This document shows positions 18,351-27,518 of a stretch of 64,000 bases of DNA, piece after piece. Under the pieces are notes generated by a model. That model was not told the origin of the DNA, searched no databases, and saw only the letters and a program-made list of their open reading frames with translations. Position 1 is the stretch's first letter. Each line of letters begins with the position of its first letter. The DNA is from Halomonas piscis (GTDB taxonomy: Bacteria > Pseudomonadota > Gammaproteobacteria > Pseudomonadales > Halomonadaceae): assembly GCF_031886125.1 (NCBI RefSeq), contig NZ_CP119391.1, positions 2,170,001 to 2,234,000 of the forward strand. Reading direction: 5' to 3'. Position numbers and translations under genes: made by a program.

Positions 18351-18379
18351 GTATTAAAAATTTCCTGAGAAGTATCCAA
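18351..18379 (-). promoter_or_regulatory. Promoter of the octapeptide-repeat gene
   Basis: On the minus strand TTGGAT (18379-18374), 17-bp spacer, TAATAC (18356-18351). It lies between the start codon at 18328 and the IS481 target duplication at 18411, so the insertion did not remove it. Confidence 0.65.
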
Positions 18380-18410
18380 GAACTCTTCGCCTGAGCCCTT
18401 ATAAACAAAG

Positions 18411-18416
18411 CCTAGC
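18411..18416. repeat. Target-site duplication, left copy (CCTAGC)
   Basis: CCTAGC directly abuts the left inverted repeat and matches the right copy at 19446-19451. It fits the NCTAGN preference known for IS481. Confidence 0.85.
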
Positions 18417-18440
18417 TGTGATCTCTCGGTAGGTTGTTCA
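18417..18440 (+). repeat. IS481 left inverted repeat
   Basis: 24 bp starting TGTG and ending AGGTTGTTCA, pairing with 19422-19445. Confidence 0.85.
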
Positions 18441-18499
18441 TCCGGAGCCAACCCGGAAGACTGGAGATGCAAACCAACCAATCTCTCCAGGAGGCCCGG

Positions 18500-19450
18500 A
18501 TGAACACCCATAAGAATGCCCGACTCACTCCGCACGGTCGAGCCCTGCTGGTCGCTCGCGTCATCGATGAAGGGTTGCGGCCCAGAGAGGTCGCGCAAGC
18601 CCAGGGCGTCAGTGTGAGAACGGCCTACAAATGGGTGCGTCGTTTCCGTGAGGAGGGACTCGAGGGCCTCCAGGACCGTCGGTCACGCCCTGCCCGAAGT
18701 CCCTGGGCGACCGACGCAACGACGGTGGAGCAGATCGTCGAGCGTCGTCAGCGACGCCAGACCTATTGCCAGATTGCCCAGGCGCTGGGGGTTGGCCAGA
18801 GCACGGTAGCGCGCATTCTCAAGCGCAAGGGGCTGAATCGCTTGGCGGCTCTGACACCGCCAAGGCCCAGCAATCGCTATGAGCACGACGCACCCGGGGA
18901 TCTCCTGCATCTGGATATCAAGAAGCTCGGTCGCTTCGCGCGCCCGGGGCATCGGGTCACCGGCGATCGCCAACAGGCCACGCGCGGCGCAGGGTGGGAG
19001 TATGTCCATATCGCCATCGACGATCACTCGCGGGTGGCCTTCGGCACTCGCTACCCGGATGAAACCGGCTGGAGCGCCTGTTATGCGCTATTGGAGGCCA
19101 TACGGTATTATCGAGACTTGGGGACTCGCTTCACGCGGGTGCTCACCGACAATGGCGCCTGCTACCGGTCCCGGGCGTTTCACCGCCTGTGCCGGCGGGT
19201 GGGGCTGAAGCACAAGCGCACTCGCCCCTATACGCCCCGCACCAATGGCAAGGCAGAACGGTTCATTCAAACCGCTCTGCGCGAGTGGGCCTATGCCCAG
19301 TCTTATGAGAGCTCGGAGGAGCGAGGCAAACACCTTTCCGCCTGGCTTCACCAGTACAACTGGCACCGGCCACATGCCAGCCTGAACTATCACCCTCCGG
19401 TTAGCCGGTTGGGGCTTTCCGTGAACAACCTGGTGGGTTTACACACCTAG
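18500..19450 (+). CDS. IS481-family transposase (DDE)
   Basis: A 316-residue transposase. The N-terminal helix-turn-helix region (ARVIDEGLRPREVAQAQGVS) is followed by a DDE integrase core: Asp in HIAIDDHSR, Asp in VLTDNGACYRS and Glu in NGKAERFIQT; the NWHRPHASL block is typical of IS481. The start MNTHKNARLTPHG at 18500 follows AGGAGG. The stop codon TAG (19448-19450) lies outside the right inverted repeat, inside the duplicated target CCTAGC, so the target site supplies it. Confidence 0.93.
   Translation: MNTHKNARLTPHGRALLVARVIDEGLRPREVAQAQGVSVRTAYKWVRRFREEGLEGLQDRRSRPARSPWATDATTVEQIVERRQRRQTYCQIAQALGVGQSTVARILKRKGLNRLAALTPPRPSNRYEHDAPGDLLHLDIKKLGRFARPGHRVTGDRQQATRGAGWEYVHIAIDDHSRVAFGTRYPDETGWSACYALLEAIRYYRDLGTRFTRVLTDNGACYRSRAFHRLCRRVGLKHKRTRPYTPRTNGKAERFIQTALREWAYAQSYESSEERGKHLSAWLHQYNWHRPHASLNYHPPVSRLGLSVNNLVGLHT
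19422..19445 (-). repeat. IS481 right inverted repeat
   Basis: 24 bp, complement starts TGTG and ends AGGTTGTTCA; overlaps the last transposase codons. Confidence 0.85.
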
Positions 19451-19451
19451 C
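19446..19451. repeat. Target-site duplication, right copy (CCTAGC)
   Basis: Same hexamer as 18411-18416; it contains the transposase stop codon. The stretch from here to 19656 holds no gene that I can support. Confidence 0.85.
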
Positions 19452-19656
19452 TAGCATTATTGATAAATCAAGAAATCGCCTTTCCGGCCATCACGATAGA
19501 CAATCGGCTGACAACTCCCCCTTCGTGCTGAACCGACGGGAACAAGGTGGCGGCAGTGCCGCTATCTGCTTTTGCGTCTTGCTCTGCAGTTCAGATCGAT
19601 TCCCCAGCGCTTATCGCGCTTGAACGGCGTCTACGTTATGCCGCCCGCTGGCCAAG

Positions 19657-20088
19657 TCAGCCACCGGGACGGTGAAATACCCGGCGCAGCCGACGCCGAC
19701 CCTCGGCAGGCGCGCTGTCCGGCCACAGCCAAAGCCGCTTGCCGCCCAGCCGCAGACCGGCAAGCCAGGGGCCGAGATAGTCGCATTCGAGCGGTGCCCA
19801 AACAGCCGGTAGCGCTGCAGAGGGCGCACCGGCGCTGCCGGGAAAAGGCAGAAAACGTCCCTGGACGCCCGTCTCGTCCACGTTTATTTCAAGCGTCCCT
19901 CTTGGTTCGTGAAGACGCGCTTGCCACAGCCAGGCAGCCCCGACCGCGCCGCAGATCATCGCCGCGACAAGGCCCAGGCAGAGCCCGACCACCCACGCCG
20001 CCAACCCCACCAGCAGCCCGTGAACTCCCGTGCGGGCCTTAGAGGCCGCGATAGGCAGCGCTATCGAGGCTTTCCGCATGGGCGACAA
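19657..20088 (-). CDS. ygfX: YgfX (CptA)-like membrane protein
   Basis: A 143-residue protein with a hydrophobic hairpin at about 22-56, then a soluble part with WAPLECDYLGPWLAGLRL and RLWLWPDSAPAEGRRRLRRV. The latter resembles the C-terminus of E. coli YgfX, where ygfX follows sdhE. It overlaps the sdhE end by 50 bp; ATG at 20079 is an alternative start. E. coli YgfX is an inner-membrane protein reported as a toxin affecting cell division proteins, with SdhE as its neighbour; whether that holds here is unknown. Call rests on position and weak similarity. Confidence 0.65.
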   Translation of the reverse strand: MSPMRKASIALPIAASKARTGVHGLLVGLAAWVVGLCLGLVAAMICGAVGAAWLWQARLHEPRGTLEINVDETGVQGRFLPFPGSAGAPSAALPAVWAPLECDYLGPWLAGLRLGGKRLWLWPDSAPAEGRRRLRRVFHRPGG

Positions 20089-20332
20089 TCATTTTGACAA
20101 TGCGCCGGCGCGAGGCCTCTTCAGGCCACTCCCGACGCATCAGCCAGGCGAACAGATCCTGGTCCTCTTCGGTGATCAGCTGGCGGTAGGCCGCCTGGTC
20201 ATCGGCACTCAGGGTGTCGTAGCACCGCTCGAGAAACGGGATCAGCAGCAGGTCCAGTTCCCACATGCCGCGGCGGGAGTGCCAGTAGAGTCGTTTGCGC
20301 TGGATCGCATCCGGGGAAGTCTCGTCGCTCAA
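20039..20332 (-). CDS. sdhE: FAD assembly factor SdhE
   Basis: A 97-residue protein of the SdhE (YgfY/Sdh5) family that promotes covalent FAD attachment to succinate dehydrogenase. The RGxWE motif is present (RRGMWELDLLL), followed by LERCYDTLSADDQAAYRQLI and DLFAWLM. The start is a TTG at 20332 (SDETSPDAIQRKRLYWHS follows) with AAGAGG upstream; the longer frame to 20569 crosses the ihfB region and is rejected. Adjacent ygfX matches E. coli order. Confidence 0.88.
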   Translation of the reverse strand: MSDETSPDAIQRKRLYWHSRRGMWELDLLLIPFLERCYDTLSADDQAAYRQLITEEDQDLFAWLMRREWPEEASRRRIVKMIVAHAESLDSAAYRGL

Positions 20333-20367
20333 CGTCGGCCTCTTTTGCGTTGATGGAAGGAAGCGCC

Positions 20368-20373
20368 AGTATA
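20368..20373 (-). promoter_or_regulatory. Putative -10 element for sdhE-ygfX
   Basis: TATACT on the minus strand about 36 bp before the TTG start. The -35 is weak (CTGTCG at 17 bp). Confidence 0.4.
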
Positions 20374-20572
20374 GCGCACACACAGATTCGCGACAGCGGC
20401 GCTTCCGGCCTATGCTGCCATTATCGACGATACAGGCTAGTACCTTGTTTTCGCTGAATTGTTTTATCCTCAGTGGGGCAGTATGCTGAAGACCGTTGCA
20501 CACTTGGGCGACACCCTTTGCCTCTGCGTTTCTCGCCGGCGCCCCACCCCTGTCGTTGCATGGAGCCAACCG

Positions 20573-20869
20573 ATGACCAAATCAGAGCTGATCGAACAGA
20601 TTGCACTGCAGAAGCCGGAGCTTTCCCTCAAGGAGGCGGAAACCGCCGTGCGCCTGATACTCGACGACATTACCACTACCCTGGCCAGCGGCAGCCGGGT
20701 GGAAATCCGCGGCTTTGGCAGCTTTTCGCTTCACTACCGCGAGCCGCGTACCGGCCGCAACCCCAAAACCGGAGACCCGGTAGAGCTTGACGGCAAATAC
20801 GTGCCGCATTTCAAGCCCGGCAAGGAGCTGCGCGAACAGGTCGACGAAAGCCGCACCCAGGGCTACTAG
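20573..20869 (+). CDS. ihfB: Integration host factor subunit beta
   Basis: A 98-residue HU/IHF-family protein. [25 protein letters not shown] is the DNA-bending arm with the IHF/HU signature, and the start [11 protein letters not shown] matches IHF-beta. A TGGAG precedes the ATG. It forms the IHF heterodimer with IhfA. In most gammaproteobacteria ihfB follows rpsA; here the upstream gene is the divergent sdhE, so ihfB must use its own promoter within the 240-bp gap. lapA follows after 93 bp. Confidence 0.95.
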   Translation: MTKSELIEQIALQKPELSLKEAETAVRLILDDITTTLASGSRVEIRGFGSFSLHYREPRTGRNPKTGDPVELDGKYVPHFKPGKELREQVDESRTQGY

Positions 20870-20888
20870 CGCGCCACGCCGCCACGGC

Positions 20889-20910
20889 CGCCGCGGGGTG
20901 ACGCGGCGGC
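20889..20910. other. GC-rich hairpin between ihfB and lapA
   Basis: CCGCCGCG / CGCGGCGG stem (8 bp) with a GGGTGA loop, no T-run. It may attenuate read-through from ihfB into lapA or stabilise the ihfB 3' end. Confidence 0.35.
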
Positions 20911-20962
20911 CCGAGTCATACACAATAGGGCACCGGATACGTTACCAATCAGGACATTCATC

Positions 20963-21268
20963 ATGCGCTGGATCAAAGGGCTTTTACTTGCTGCCATTTT
21001 GCTGGTGGTATTGCTGGTCGGCATTCTTTTTGCCGTCAACAACCAACAAACCATAGCACTCGACCTTATCTGGCTGGAGCTTCCGCCGGTATCGCTTTCC
21101 GTATGGCTGTTGGCGACGCTTACCGCCGGGGTGATCGTCGGCATGCTCGCCATGCTCGGCGTTTACGTGCGCCTCAAGGCGCGGCTGGCCAGCGCCCGGC
21201 GAAGCAACAAGCAGCAGCGCAAAGAGCTTGATCGCCTTCGTACTCGGGAGCTCAAGGAGCTTGCCTGA
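20963..21268 (+). CDS. lapA: LapA-domain inner-membrane protein
   Basis: A 101-residue protein with two membrane helices (about 5-25 and 44-68) and a basic coiled C-terminal tail (RLASARRSNKQQRKELDRL). NNQQTIALDLIWLELPPVSLSVWL is the LapA (DUF1049) pattern. LapA works with LapB in regulating lipopolysaccharide synthesis through LpxC turnover in E. coli. lapB follows 18 bp downstream. Confidence 0.92.
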   Translation: MRWIKGLLLAAILLVVLLVGILFAVNNQQTIALDLIWLELPPVSLSVWLLATLTAGVIVGMLAMLGVYVRLKARLASARRSNKQQRKELDRLRTRELKELA

Positions 21269-21286
21269 ATGAAGGACAGTGCCTGA

Positions 21287-22486
21287 ATGCTCGATGCCGT
21301 GCTGCTGGGAGTGCTGGTGGCCGCCATTGCCATCGGCTTCGGGCTGGGCTATCGCCAGGCGCTTCGCCGTGCCTGGCAAACGCCGCCAGATCCCTCCGAG
21401 GCCCTGTCCCGGGACTACTTTATCGGCCTCAATTATTTGCTCAACGAGCAGCCGGACGAGGCCATCAACACCTTTATCCAGGCGCTTGAAGTCAACAGCG
21501 ACACCGTTGATACCCATATCGCTCTGGGCAAGCTGTTCCGCACCCGCGGCGAAGCCGACAAGGCCGTCAATATCCATCAGAACCTGCTCGCCCGCCCGGC
21601 GCTTTCCGCCCTGCAGAATGAACAGGTACAGCTGGAGCTGGCGCGAGACTTCATGGCGCTTGGCCTGCACGACCGAGCCCAGCGTCTCCTGCAGCAGATC
21701 GATGCCGACAGCCGCCACGAGGCCCACCGGGTCACCGCCAGACGGCTACTGGTCGATCTATTCGAGCGCGAGAAGGATTGGCAGAGCGCCCTTGAGGTCA
21801 TGCAGCCGCTGCTGGAACAGCAGCCCGACATGCAGAGAGCGGCCGCCCACTGGCAGTGCGAGCTGGCCGAACAGGACGTGACCCAGGCCAGCCGAACTCT
21901 GGCGCAGCGACGGCTGAAAAAGGCCCTGCAGTTTGACGCCCGCTGCGTACGCGCCAACCTGCTGCTCGCCGAGCTGGCCATGGACAAAGGCCACTATGCG
22001 GACGCCATTACCCGGCTTGGCCGAATCGCCGACCAGGAAAAGGCCCATATCCCCACCATGCTGCCGGGCCTGCAGCGTGCCTATCGCAACGCCGGTGACG
22101 AGGCCGGCTTCGAGCGCCATCTGCTTGCGCTGCTGGAAGAGGCCCCCTATACCAGCGTCATTGTGACCCTCGGCGAGCTGACCCACCGGCGCGACGGCGT
22201 CGATGTCGCCATCGAACGCACCGGCGAGCGGCTCGGCGTAGCGCCAAGCCTTGGCGGGCTCGACTACCTGCTGGACCTTTACGTTGAAAGCCAGCGGCTG
22301 AGCGGGCGAGAGCCCCCGGACTCACGACTTTTCCTGCTCAAGCACCATACCCGGGCGCTGCTGGAAAACCGCCCCCGATACCGCTGCCAGCGCTGCGGCT
22401 TCAGCGGCGATACGCTCACCTGGCAGTGCCCCAGCTGCCGTCACTGGGGCAGCGTCAAGCCGATCACCGGCGTCGAAGGCGAGTAG
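21287..22486 (+). CDS. lapB: Lipopolysaccharide assembly protein LapB
   Basis: A 399-residue protein: N-terminal membrane anchor (LLGVLVAAIAIGFGLGY), nine or so TPR units, and a C-terminal rubredoxin-type metal site (Cys367, Cys370, Cys381, Cys384). E. coli LapB (YciM) recruits FtsH to degrade LpxC and thereby balances LPS and phospholipids. The family length is about 389, so this copy is full. Convergent with pyrF, 21 bp apart; in E. coli pyrF instead follows on the same strand. Confidence 0.94.
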   Translation: MLDAVLLGVLVAAIAIGFGLGYRQALRRAWQTPPDPSEALSRDYFIGLNYLLNEQPDEAINTFIQALEVNSDTVDTHIALGKLFRTRGEADKAVNIHQNLLARPALSALQNEQVQLELARDFMALGLHDRAQRLLQQIDADSRHEAHRVTARRLLVDLFEREKDWQSALEVMQPLLEQQPDMQRAAAHWQCELAEQDVTQASRTLAQRRLKKALQFDARCVRANLLLAELAMDKGHYADAITRLGRIADQEKAHIPTMLPGLQRAYRNAGDEAGFERHLLALLEEAPYTSVIVTLGELTHRRDGVDVAIERTGERLGVAPSLGGLDYLLDLYVESQRLSGREPPDSRLFLLKHHTRALLENRPRYRCQRCGFSGDTLTWQCPSCRHWGSVKPITGVEGE

Positions 22487-22507
22487 TTAGTGCCTGCACG
22501 GATTACC

Positions 22508-23209
22508 TCAGCCGCCAGCAAGCTCCGCTTCGATGGCCTCGAGGGCGGCCATCGGAGCCTCGGCCCGCGTTACCGGGCGCCCTACCACCAGGTGCGTGCT
22601 GCCCGCCCGCATGGCGTCCGCCGGCATCATGATGCGCTGCTGATCGTTGGCGGCGGCAAAGCGTGGCCGAATGCCCGGCGTTACCTTCAGAAACGCCTCG
22701 CCGCAGTCGTCCGTCAGCCTCGCGGCCTCCCGGGCCGAGCACACCACGCCGCCCATGCCGCTGTCGCGAGCCAAAAGCGCAAGGCGCCGAACCTGGTCTT
22801 CCGGCGCTCCGCCGACCCCCACCTCTTCCAGGTCCGACGCTTCCATGCTGGTCAGCACGGTCACGGCGATCAGGTGCGTGGCGAGGCGCTGCGCGGCCAG
22901 ACATTCGGCTGCGGCTTCCATCATTCGGCGTCCGCCGCCGGCGTGCACGTTGACCATCCACACGCCCTGCTCCGCTGCGGCCTGAACGGCGCTGGCCACG
23001 GTGTGAGGAATGTCGTGGAATTTCAGATCGAGAAATACCTCAAAGCCGCGCCCGTGAAGGGCCTCCAGCACGGCCGGGCCGCTGCGGGTAAAAAGCTCCT
23101 TGCCCACTTTCAGCCGGCAGCGCGCCGGATCGAGCCGGTCGGCCATGCACAGGGCAGCATCCAGCGACGGATAGTCCAGTGCGATAATCAATGAGGGGGG
23201 CGTGGTCAC
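22508..23209 (-). CDS. pyrF: Orotidine 5'-phosphate decarboxylase
   Basis: Last step of UMP synthesis. The 233-residue barrel has the catalytic [16 protein letters not shown] block, VNVHAGGG, and TPGIRP / VVGRPVTRA for phosphate binding. A GTG at 23209 ([14 protein letters not shown] follows) has AGGAG at 7-bp spacing and is preferred; an in-frame ATG at 23236 would add nine residues. The gene points opposite to lapB, unlike in E. coli. Confidence 0.93.
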   Translation of the reverse strand: MTTPPSLIIALDYPSLDAALCMADRLDPARCRLKVGKELFTRSGPAVLEALHGRGFEVFLDLKFHDIPHTVASAVQAAAEQGVWMVNVHAGGGRRMMEAAAECLAAQRLATHLIAVTVLTSMEASDLEEVGVGGAPEDQVRRLALLARDSGMGGVVCSAREAARLTDDCGEAFLKVTPGIRPRFAAANDQQRIMMPADAMRAGSTHLVVGRPVTRAEAPMAALEAIEAELAGG

Positions 23210-23440
23210 ATCATGGCTCCTGTGGCGTGGCGGCATGGGCGCAGTATAACAGCCTCACCTCGCCGGTGAAGCCCGACGGCAGAGGGCCTGTACGTCATTT
23301 TATGACAAGGCCGTAGTCATTGTCTTACAGCACCGTATCAACTTGTCTGACAGCCCGCGGTGGCCCGCCGGCTAACGTGAAAGAGCGGGAGGCCTTCCCG
23401 CCACGAACACTGCCTTTACCGCACGCCATGGAGGATCGAC

Positions 23441-23713
23441 ATGACGCTCAAAGGACTCACCGCTGCCCTGCTGCTCAGTCTCACACTTGGCCTTTCCGGC
23501 GGCGCGCTGGCGCAGCAGGTAGCCCCCATCAACGTCAACACCGCCGATGCCGAGCTGCTGGAAGAGCTACCGGGTATCGGTCCCAGCCGTGCCGAAGCCC
23601 TGATCAAGGAACGCGAGGCCAACGGCGAGTTTAAAGACGCCGACGACCTTACCCGGGTCAGCGGTATCGGCGAGGCCACGGTGGACAAGATTCGCGACGA
23701 GGTCGAGTTTTAA
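23441..23713 (+). CDS. ComEA-like exported helix-hairpin-helix protein
   Basis: A 90-residue protein: signal peptide ending near ALA24, then a tandem helix-hairpin-helix (INVNTADAELLEELPGIGPSRA and RVSGIGEATVDKIR). This is the DNA-binding ComEA family, which in naturally competent bacteria pulls DNA into the periplasm; many non-competent gammaproteobacteria also carry a short form. GGAGG precedes the ATG at 23441. It ends 7 bp from the convergent prpD. No other competence genes are in the window. Confidence 0.9.
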   Translation: MTLKGLTAALLLSLTLGLSGGALAQQVAPINVNTADAELLEELPGIGPSRAEALIKEREANGEFKDADDLTRVSGIGEATVDKIRDEVEF

Positions 23714-23720
23714 ACGCCCG

Positions 23721-25196
23721 CTATATCCGCCACTGATCCATGAACCGGTGCACCGGCGTGCCTTCCAGCGCGCCGGTGCTTCTGCACTGAGCCAGAATGG
23801 CGTCCGCCTGCCGGGGCGGAAAGCGCGTGGCCAGATGACGGGTGAATTTCTCGACCAGCTCGGGCATGCCCTCCTCCCGCCGGCGGCGATGGCCGATGGG
23901 ATATTCCACCTCGATTTTGTCGGTGCGGCTGCCGTCGGTGAAAAACACCTGCACGGCGTTGGCGATGGAGCGCTTGTCGGGATCCAGGTAATCGGCGGAG
24001 TAGCGCGGCTCTTCCACCACCTGCATGAGCCCTCGGAGACGGTCGATTTCCGGATGCGCGGCGTGAAACTCGTCTTCGTAGTGCTCGGCGCCAAGCTCAC
24101 CGAAAATCAGCGGCACGGCGACCATGTACTGCAGGCAGTGGTCGCGGTCGGCCGGGTTGGCCAATGGCCCGGTCTTGGCAATGATGCGGATGGCCGACTC
24201 GTGGGTCACAAGCTCGATGCGCTCGATCTCGTCCAGGCGATCGGCAACGTCCGGATGCAGCGCCATGGCCGCTTCGCAGGCGGTCTGGGCGTGAAACTCC
24301 GCGGGGAAGGAAATCTTGAACAGCACGTTTTCCATCACATGGCAGCCCAGCTCGCGCTGGAAGCTGAAGCGGCGCTCGCTTTCCGGCTTGGTGGCCAGAT
24401 CCCGGTTGGTGTGGCTGAAAGCCACGTCGTAAAAGCCCCACTGCGGGGCGCTCAGCGCGCCGGGAATGCCCATCTCGCCGCGCATGGCCATGTCGGCCAG
24501 GCGCACGCCCCGCGCCGTGGCGTCCCCCGCAGCCCAGCTCTTGCGCGACCCGGCATTGGGCGCGTGGCGGTAGGTGCGCAGACTCTGGCCGTCGACAAAG
24601 GCGTGGGACAGCGCGGACAGCAGCTGTTCGCGGTCTGCCCCCATCAGCCACGCCGACACCGCCGTCGAGGCCGCCTTGACCAGCACCACGTGATCCAGCC
24701 CCACGCGGTTGAAGCTGTTGTCCAGCGCCAGCACGCCCTGGATTTCGTGGGCCATGATCATCGCCTGGAGCACGTCATCCATGGTCAGCGGCGCTTCGCC
24801 CCGAGCCGTACGCTGCTGGGACAGATGATCGGCCACGGCGAGGATCGCCCCCAGGTTATCCGAAGGATGGCCCCACTCCGCGGCAAGCCAGGTGTCGTTG
24901 TAGTCCAGCCAGCGGATCGCGGTGCCGATGTCGAAAGCCGCCTTGACCGGGTCCAGGCTAAACGAGGTGCCCGGCACCCGAGCGCCGTGGGGCACCTGGG
25001 TATCGGGCACCTGGGGCCCGAGGTGCTTGGTGCACTCGGGAAAGCGCAGCGCCAGCAGGCCGCAGCCCAGGGTATCCATGAGGCAGTAGCGGGCCGTTTC
25101 CCACGCTTCGGCCGAGGGCGCCGGCGCGCTCAGCACATAGTCGGCAATACGCTGCAGTTCGGGATCGTAGTCGGGGCGCTGGTTGTCGTCGGACAT
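23721..25196 (-). CDS. prpD: 2-methylcitrate dehydratase, PrpD family
   Basis: A 491-residue MmgE/PrpD-family enzyme converting 2-methylcitrate to 2-methyl-cis-aconitate in propionate catabolism. Recognisable blocks are [41 protein letters not shown] and [15 protein letters not shown]. The ATG at 25196 ([11 protein letters not shown]) has AAGAGG upstream. It follows prpC after 134 bp in the prpB-prpC-prpD order. No acnD/prpF alternative is present. Confidence 0.93.
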   Translation of the reverse strand: MSDDNQRPDYDPELQRIADYVLSAPAPSAEAWETARYCLMDTLGCGLLALRFPECTKHLGPQVPDTQVPHGARVPGTSFSLDPVKAAFDIGTAIRWLDYNDTWLAAEWGHPSDNLGAILAVADHLSQQRTARGEAPLTMDDVLQAMIMAHEIQGVLALDNSFNRVGLDHVVLVKAASTAVSAWLMGADREQLLSALSHAFVDGQSLRTYRHAPNAGSRKSWAAGDATARGVRLADMAMRGEMGIPGALSAPQWGFYDVAFSHTNRDLATKPESERRFSFQRELGCHVMENVLFKISFPAEFHAQTACEAAMALHPDVADRLDEIERIELVTHESAIRIIAKTGPLANPADRDHCLQYMVAVPLIFGELGAEHYEDEFHAAHPEIDRLRGLMQVVEEPRYSADYLDPDKRSIANAVQVFFTDGSRTDKIEVEYPIGHRRRREEGMPELVEKFTRHLATRFPPRQADAILAQCRSTGALEGTPVHRFMDQWRI

Positions 25197-25330
25197 ATAA
25201 ACCTCTTTGGCTCGTGGGCGAAAACCCTCTGACGGGCAGGCATGGCCGGTGCCGGGCAAGGGTGGCTTTTGTAGGGGATAGAAGCTGCCCGGCGGCGCAG
25301 GCTGCCGGGCAGTGACCTCGGGCTGGCAAG

Positions 25331-26458
25331 TCAGTCACGCTGGTCGATGGGTACCCAGTCGCGATGCTCGGGGCCGGTGTAGTCGGCGCTGGGGCGGATG
25401 ATGCGGTTATTGGCGCGCTGCTCGAACACGTGAGCGCACCAGCCGGTCACCCGGGCCATGACAAAAATCGGCGTGAACAGCTTGGTGGGAATATCCATGA
25501 AATGATAGGCGCTGGCGTGGAAGAAGTCGGCGTTGCAAAACAGCTTCTTCTCCCGCCACATGACCTCTTCGCAGCGCACCGAGACGGGGTAGAGCACGCT
25601 GTCGCCCACGTCGTCAGCAAGCTTTGCCGCCCATTTCTTGATGATGGCGTTGCGCGGGTCGGACTCGCGATAAATGGCATGCCCAAAGCCCATGATCTTT
25701 TCCTTGCGCTCGAGCTTTTCCAGCATGCCGCGCTCGGCGTCATCCGGGGAGTCAAAGCCTTCGATCATCTCCATGGCGGCCTCGTTGGCACCGCCGTGCA
25801 GCGGGCCGCGCAGGGTGCCGATGGCGCCGGTAACGCAGGAATGCAGATCGGAAAGCGTCGAGGCGCACACCCGGGCGGTGAAAGTCGAGGCGTTGAACTC
25901 GTGCTCGGCGTAGAGGATCAGCGAGACGTTCATGGCGTCGGCGTGCAGCCGGCTCGGCGCTCTGCCGTGCAGCAAATGCAGAAAATGCGCGCCGGTGGAG
26001 TCGTCGTCGGTTTGGGTCTCGATACGCTCGCCGCCGTGACTGAAGCGGTACCAGTAGGCGATGATCGAGGGCAGCGCCGCGACAAAGCGGTCGGCCACGT
26101 CCTGCTGGGCGTCGAAGCTTTCCTCGGTTTCCAGATTGCCCAGCATGGAGGCACCGGTACGCATCACGTCCATGGGGTGGGCATCGGCGGGAATCTGCTC
26201 GAGCACGGCTCTGAGCGCGTCGGGCAGCCCGCGCAGGCTTTTCAGCCGGGCAACATAGGCATCAAGCTCGGCGCGGTTGGGCAGCTTGCCCTTGAGCAGC
26301 AGATAGGCCACCTCTTCAAAGCGGGCGTTATTCGCCAGCGTCTGGATGTCAAAACCGCGGTAGGTCAGCCCCGAGCCTGACTTGCCCACGGTACAAAGCG
26401 CGGTTTCGCCGGCGCTCTGGCCGCGCAGGCCGGCACCGCTGAGTTTCTGCTCCGCCAT
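25331..26458 (-). CDS. prpC: 2-methylcitrate synthase
   Basis: A 375-residue citrate-synthase-family enzyme condensing propionyl-CoA with oxaloacetate. [19 protein letters not shown] and [14 protein letters not shown] hold the catalytic histidines; the Asp of the active site is expected near the C-terminal NRIIRP region. Length and the [10 protein letters not shown] start match PrpC rather than the longer GltA. Second gene of prpBCD, 63 bp after prpB. Confidence 0.93.
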   Translation of the reverse strand: MAEQKLSGAGLRGQSAGETALCTVGKSGSGLTYRGFDIQTLANNARFEEVAYLLLKGKLPNRAELDAYVARLKSLRGLPDALRAVLEQIPADAHPMDVMRTGASMLGNLETEESFDAQQDVADRFVAALPSIIAYWYRFSHGGERIETQTDDDSTGAHFLHLLHGRAPSRLHADAMNVSLILYAEHEFNASTFTARVCASTLSDLHSCVTGAIGTLRGPLHGGANEAAMEMIEGFDSPDDAERGMLEKLERKEKIMGFGHAIYRESDPRNAIIKKWAAKLADDVGDSVLYPVSVRCEEVMWREKKLFCNADFFHASAYHFMDIPTKLFTPIFVMARVTGWCAHVFEQRANNRIIRPSADYTGPEHRDWVPIDQRD

Positions 26459-26521
26459 AGTGGTCTCCTGAACGAAAATGAATGGCGCAGGCGCGCCGGC
26501 CGCGTAAGCGCATGGCCTCTG

Positions 26522-27418
26522 TCAGGCTTCATCGCTCTTTCCGGCAAACAGCGCGTCCAGCTTCTGCTCGTACTCGTGATAGCCGAGGATATCGTAGAGC
26601 TCGTCCCGGGTCTGCATGGTATCCACCACGCTATGCTGGTGGCCCTCGTCCATGATGCTCTGGTAGACCTTCAGCGCGGCGGCGTTCATTGCGCGAAACG
26701 CCGACAGCGGGTAAAGCACCATGTCGCAGCCCGCCTCCCCGAGCTCGGCCTGGGTGAACAGCGGCGTGGCGCCGAACTCGGTAATATTGGCCAGAATCGG
26801 CGCGTCGACGCGCTCGCAGAAGGCGCGATAGTCGTCGAGGCTGTGCACCGCTTCGGCAAACACGCCGTCGGCGCCGGCCTCGACGCAGGCGTTGGCCCGC
26901 TCGATGGCGGCGTCCAGCCCTTCTTTCTGGAAAGCGTCGGTGCGCGCCATGAGGAAAAACTCGGGATCCAGGCGCGCGTCGGCGGCGGCCTTGATGCGAT
27001 CGACCATTTCCGCCTGGGGCACAATCGCCTTGTTGGGCCGGTGGCCGCAGCGTTTCTGCGATACCTGGTCTTCCAGGTGCACCGCGGCCACGCCGGCGCG
27101 CTGCATCTCCTTGACGCTGCGGGCAATGTTGAAGGCCCCGCCCCAGCCGGTATCGATATCCACCAGCAGCGGCAAGTCGGTAGCGCCACAAATGCGATGG
27201 GCGTCTTCCACCACGTCGTTCATGGTGGTCATGCCCAGATCCGGCAGGCCAAAAGAGGCGTTGGCCACCCCGCCGCCGGAGAGATAAATCGCCTGATGGC
27301 CCACGCGCTCGGCCATCAGCGCAGTGTAGGCGTTAATCGTGCCGAGGATCGGCAGCGGGTGGCTCCGGTTGAGCGCGGCGCGAAAGCGCGCGCCGGGGGT
27401 GAGTGCGGTCATGGTCAT
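26522..27418 (-). CDS. prpB: Methylisocitrate lyase
   Basis: A 298-residue isocitrate-lyase-superfamily enzyme that splits 2-methylisocitrate to pyruvate and succinate. [28 protein letters not shown] (catalytic loop Cys) and MARTDAF are characteristic. First gene of the leftward prp operon. The start at 27418 has GAGG close by; an ATG six bases in is an alternative. No prpR or GntR-type regulator lies upstream, where a repeat tract and an insertion sequence occur instead. Confidence 0.94.
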   Translation of the reverse strand: MTMTALTPGARFRAALNRSHPLPILGTINAYTALMAERVGHQAIYLSGGGVANASFGLPDLGMTTMNDVVEDAHRICGATDLPLLVDIDTGWGGAFNIARSVKEMQRAGVAAVHLEDQVSQKRCGHRPNKAIVPQAEMVDRIKAAADARLDPEFFLMARTDAFQKEGLDAAIERANACVEAGADGVFAEAVHSLDDYRAFCERVDAPILANITEFGATPLFTQAELGEAGCDMVLYPLSAFRAMNAAALKVYQSIMDEGHQHSVVDTMQTRDELYDILGYHEYEQKLDALFAGKSDEA

Positions 27419-27518
27419 CCTCGCTGAAAAGACGCTTCAAATACTACAGATCGTTTCATCCGCCAGCCAGCGGCGACACCCGGGTTTACCCCCAAGGTAT
27501 AAGCGCCGCGTGCCCAGC

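Larger units (their letters stand above)
18417..19445 (+). mobile_element. IS481-family insertion sequence, complete
   Basis: A 1,029-bp element. The ends are 24-bp imperfect inverted repeats: 18417-18440 (TGTGATCTCTCGGTAGGTTG then TTCA) and 19422-19445, whose complement is TGTGTAAACCCACCAGGTTG then TTCA. TGTG and AGGTTGTTCA are identical in both. A CCTAGC duplication flanks both sides. One intact transposase gene is inside. The intact frame and perfect duplication suggest recent insertion. Confidence 0.9.
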
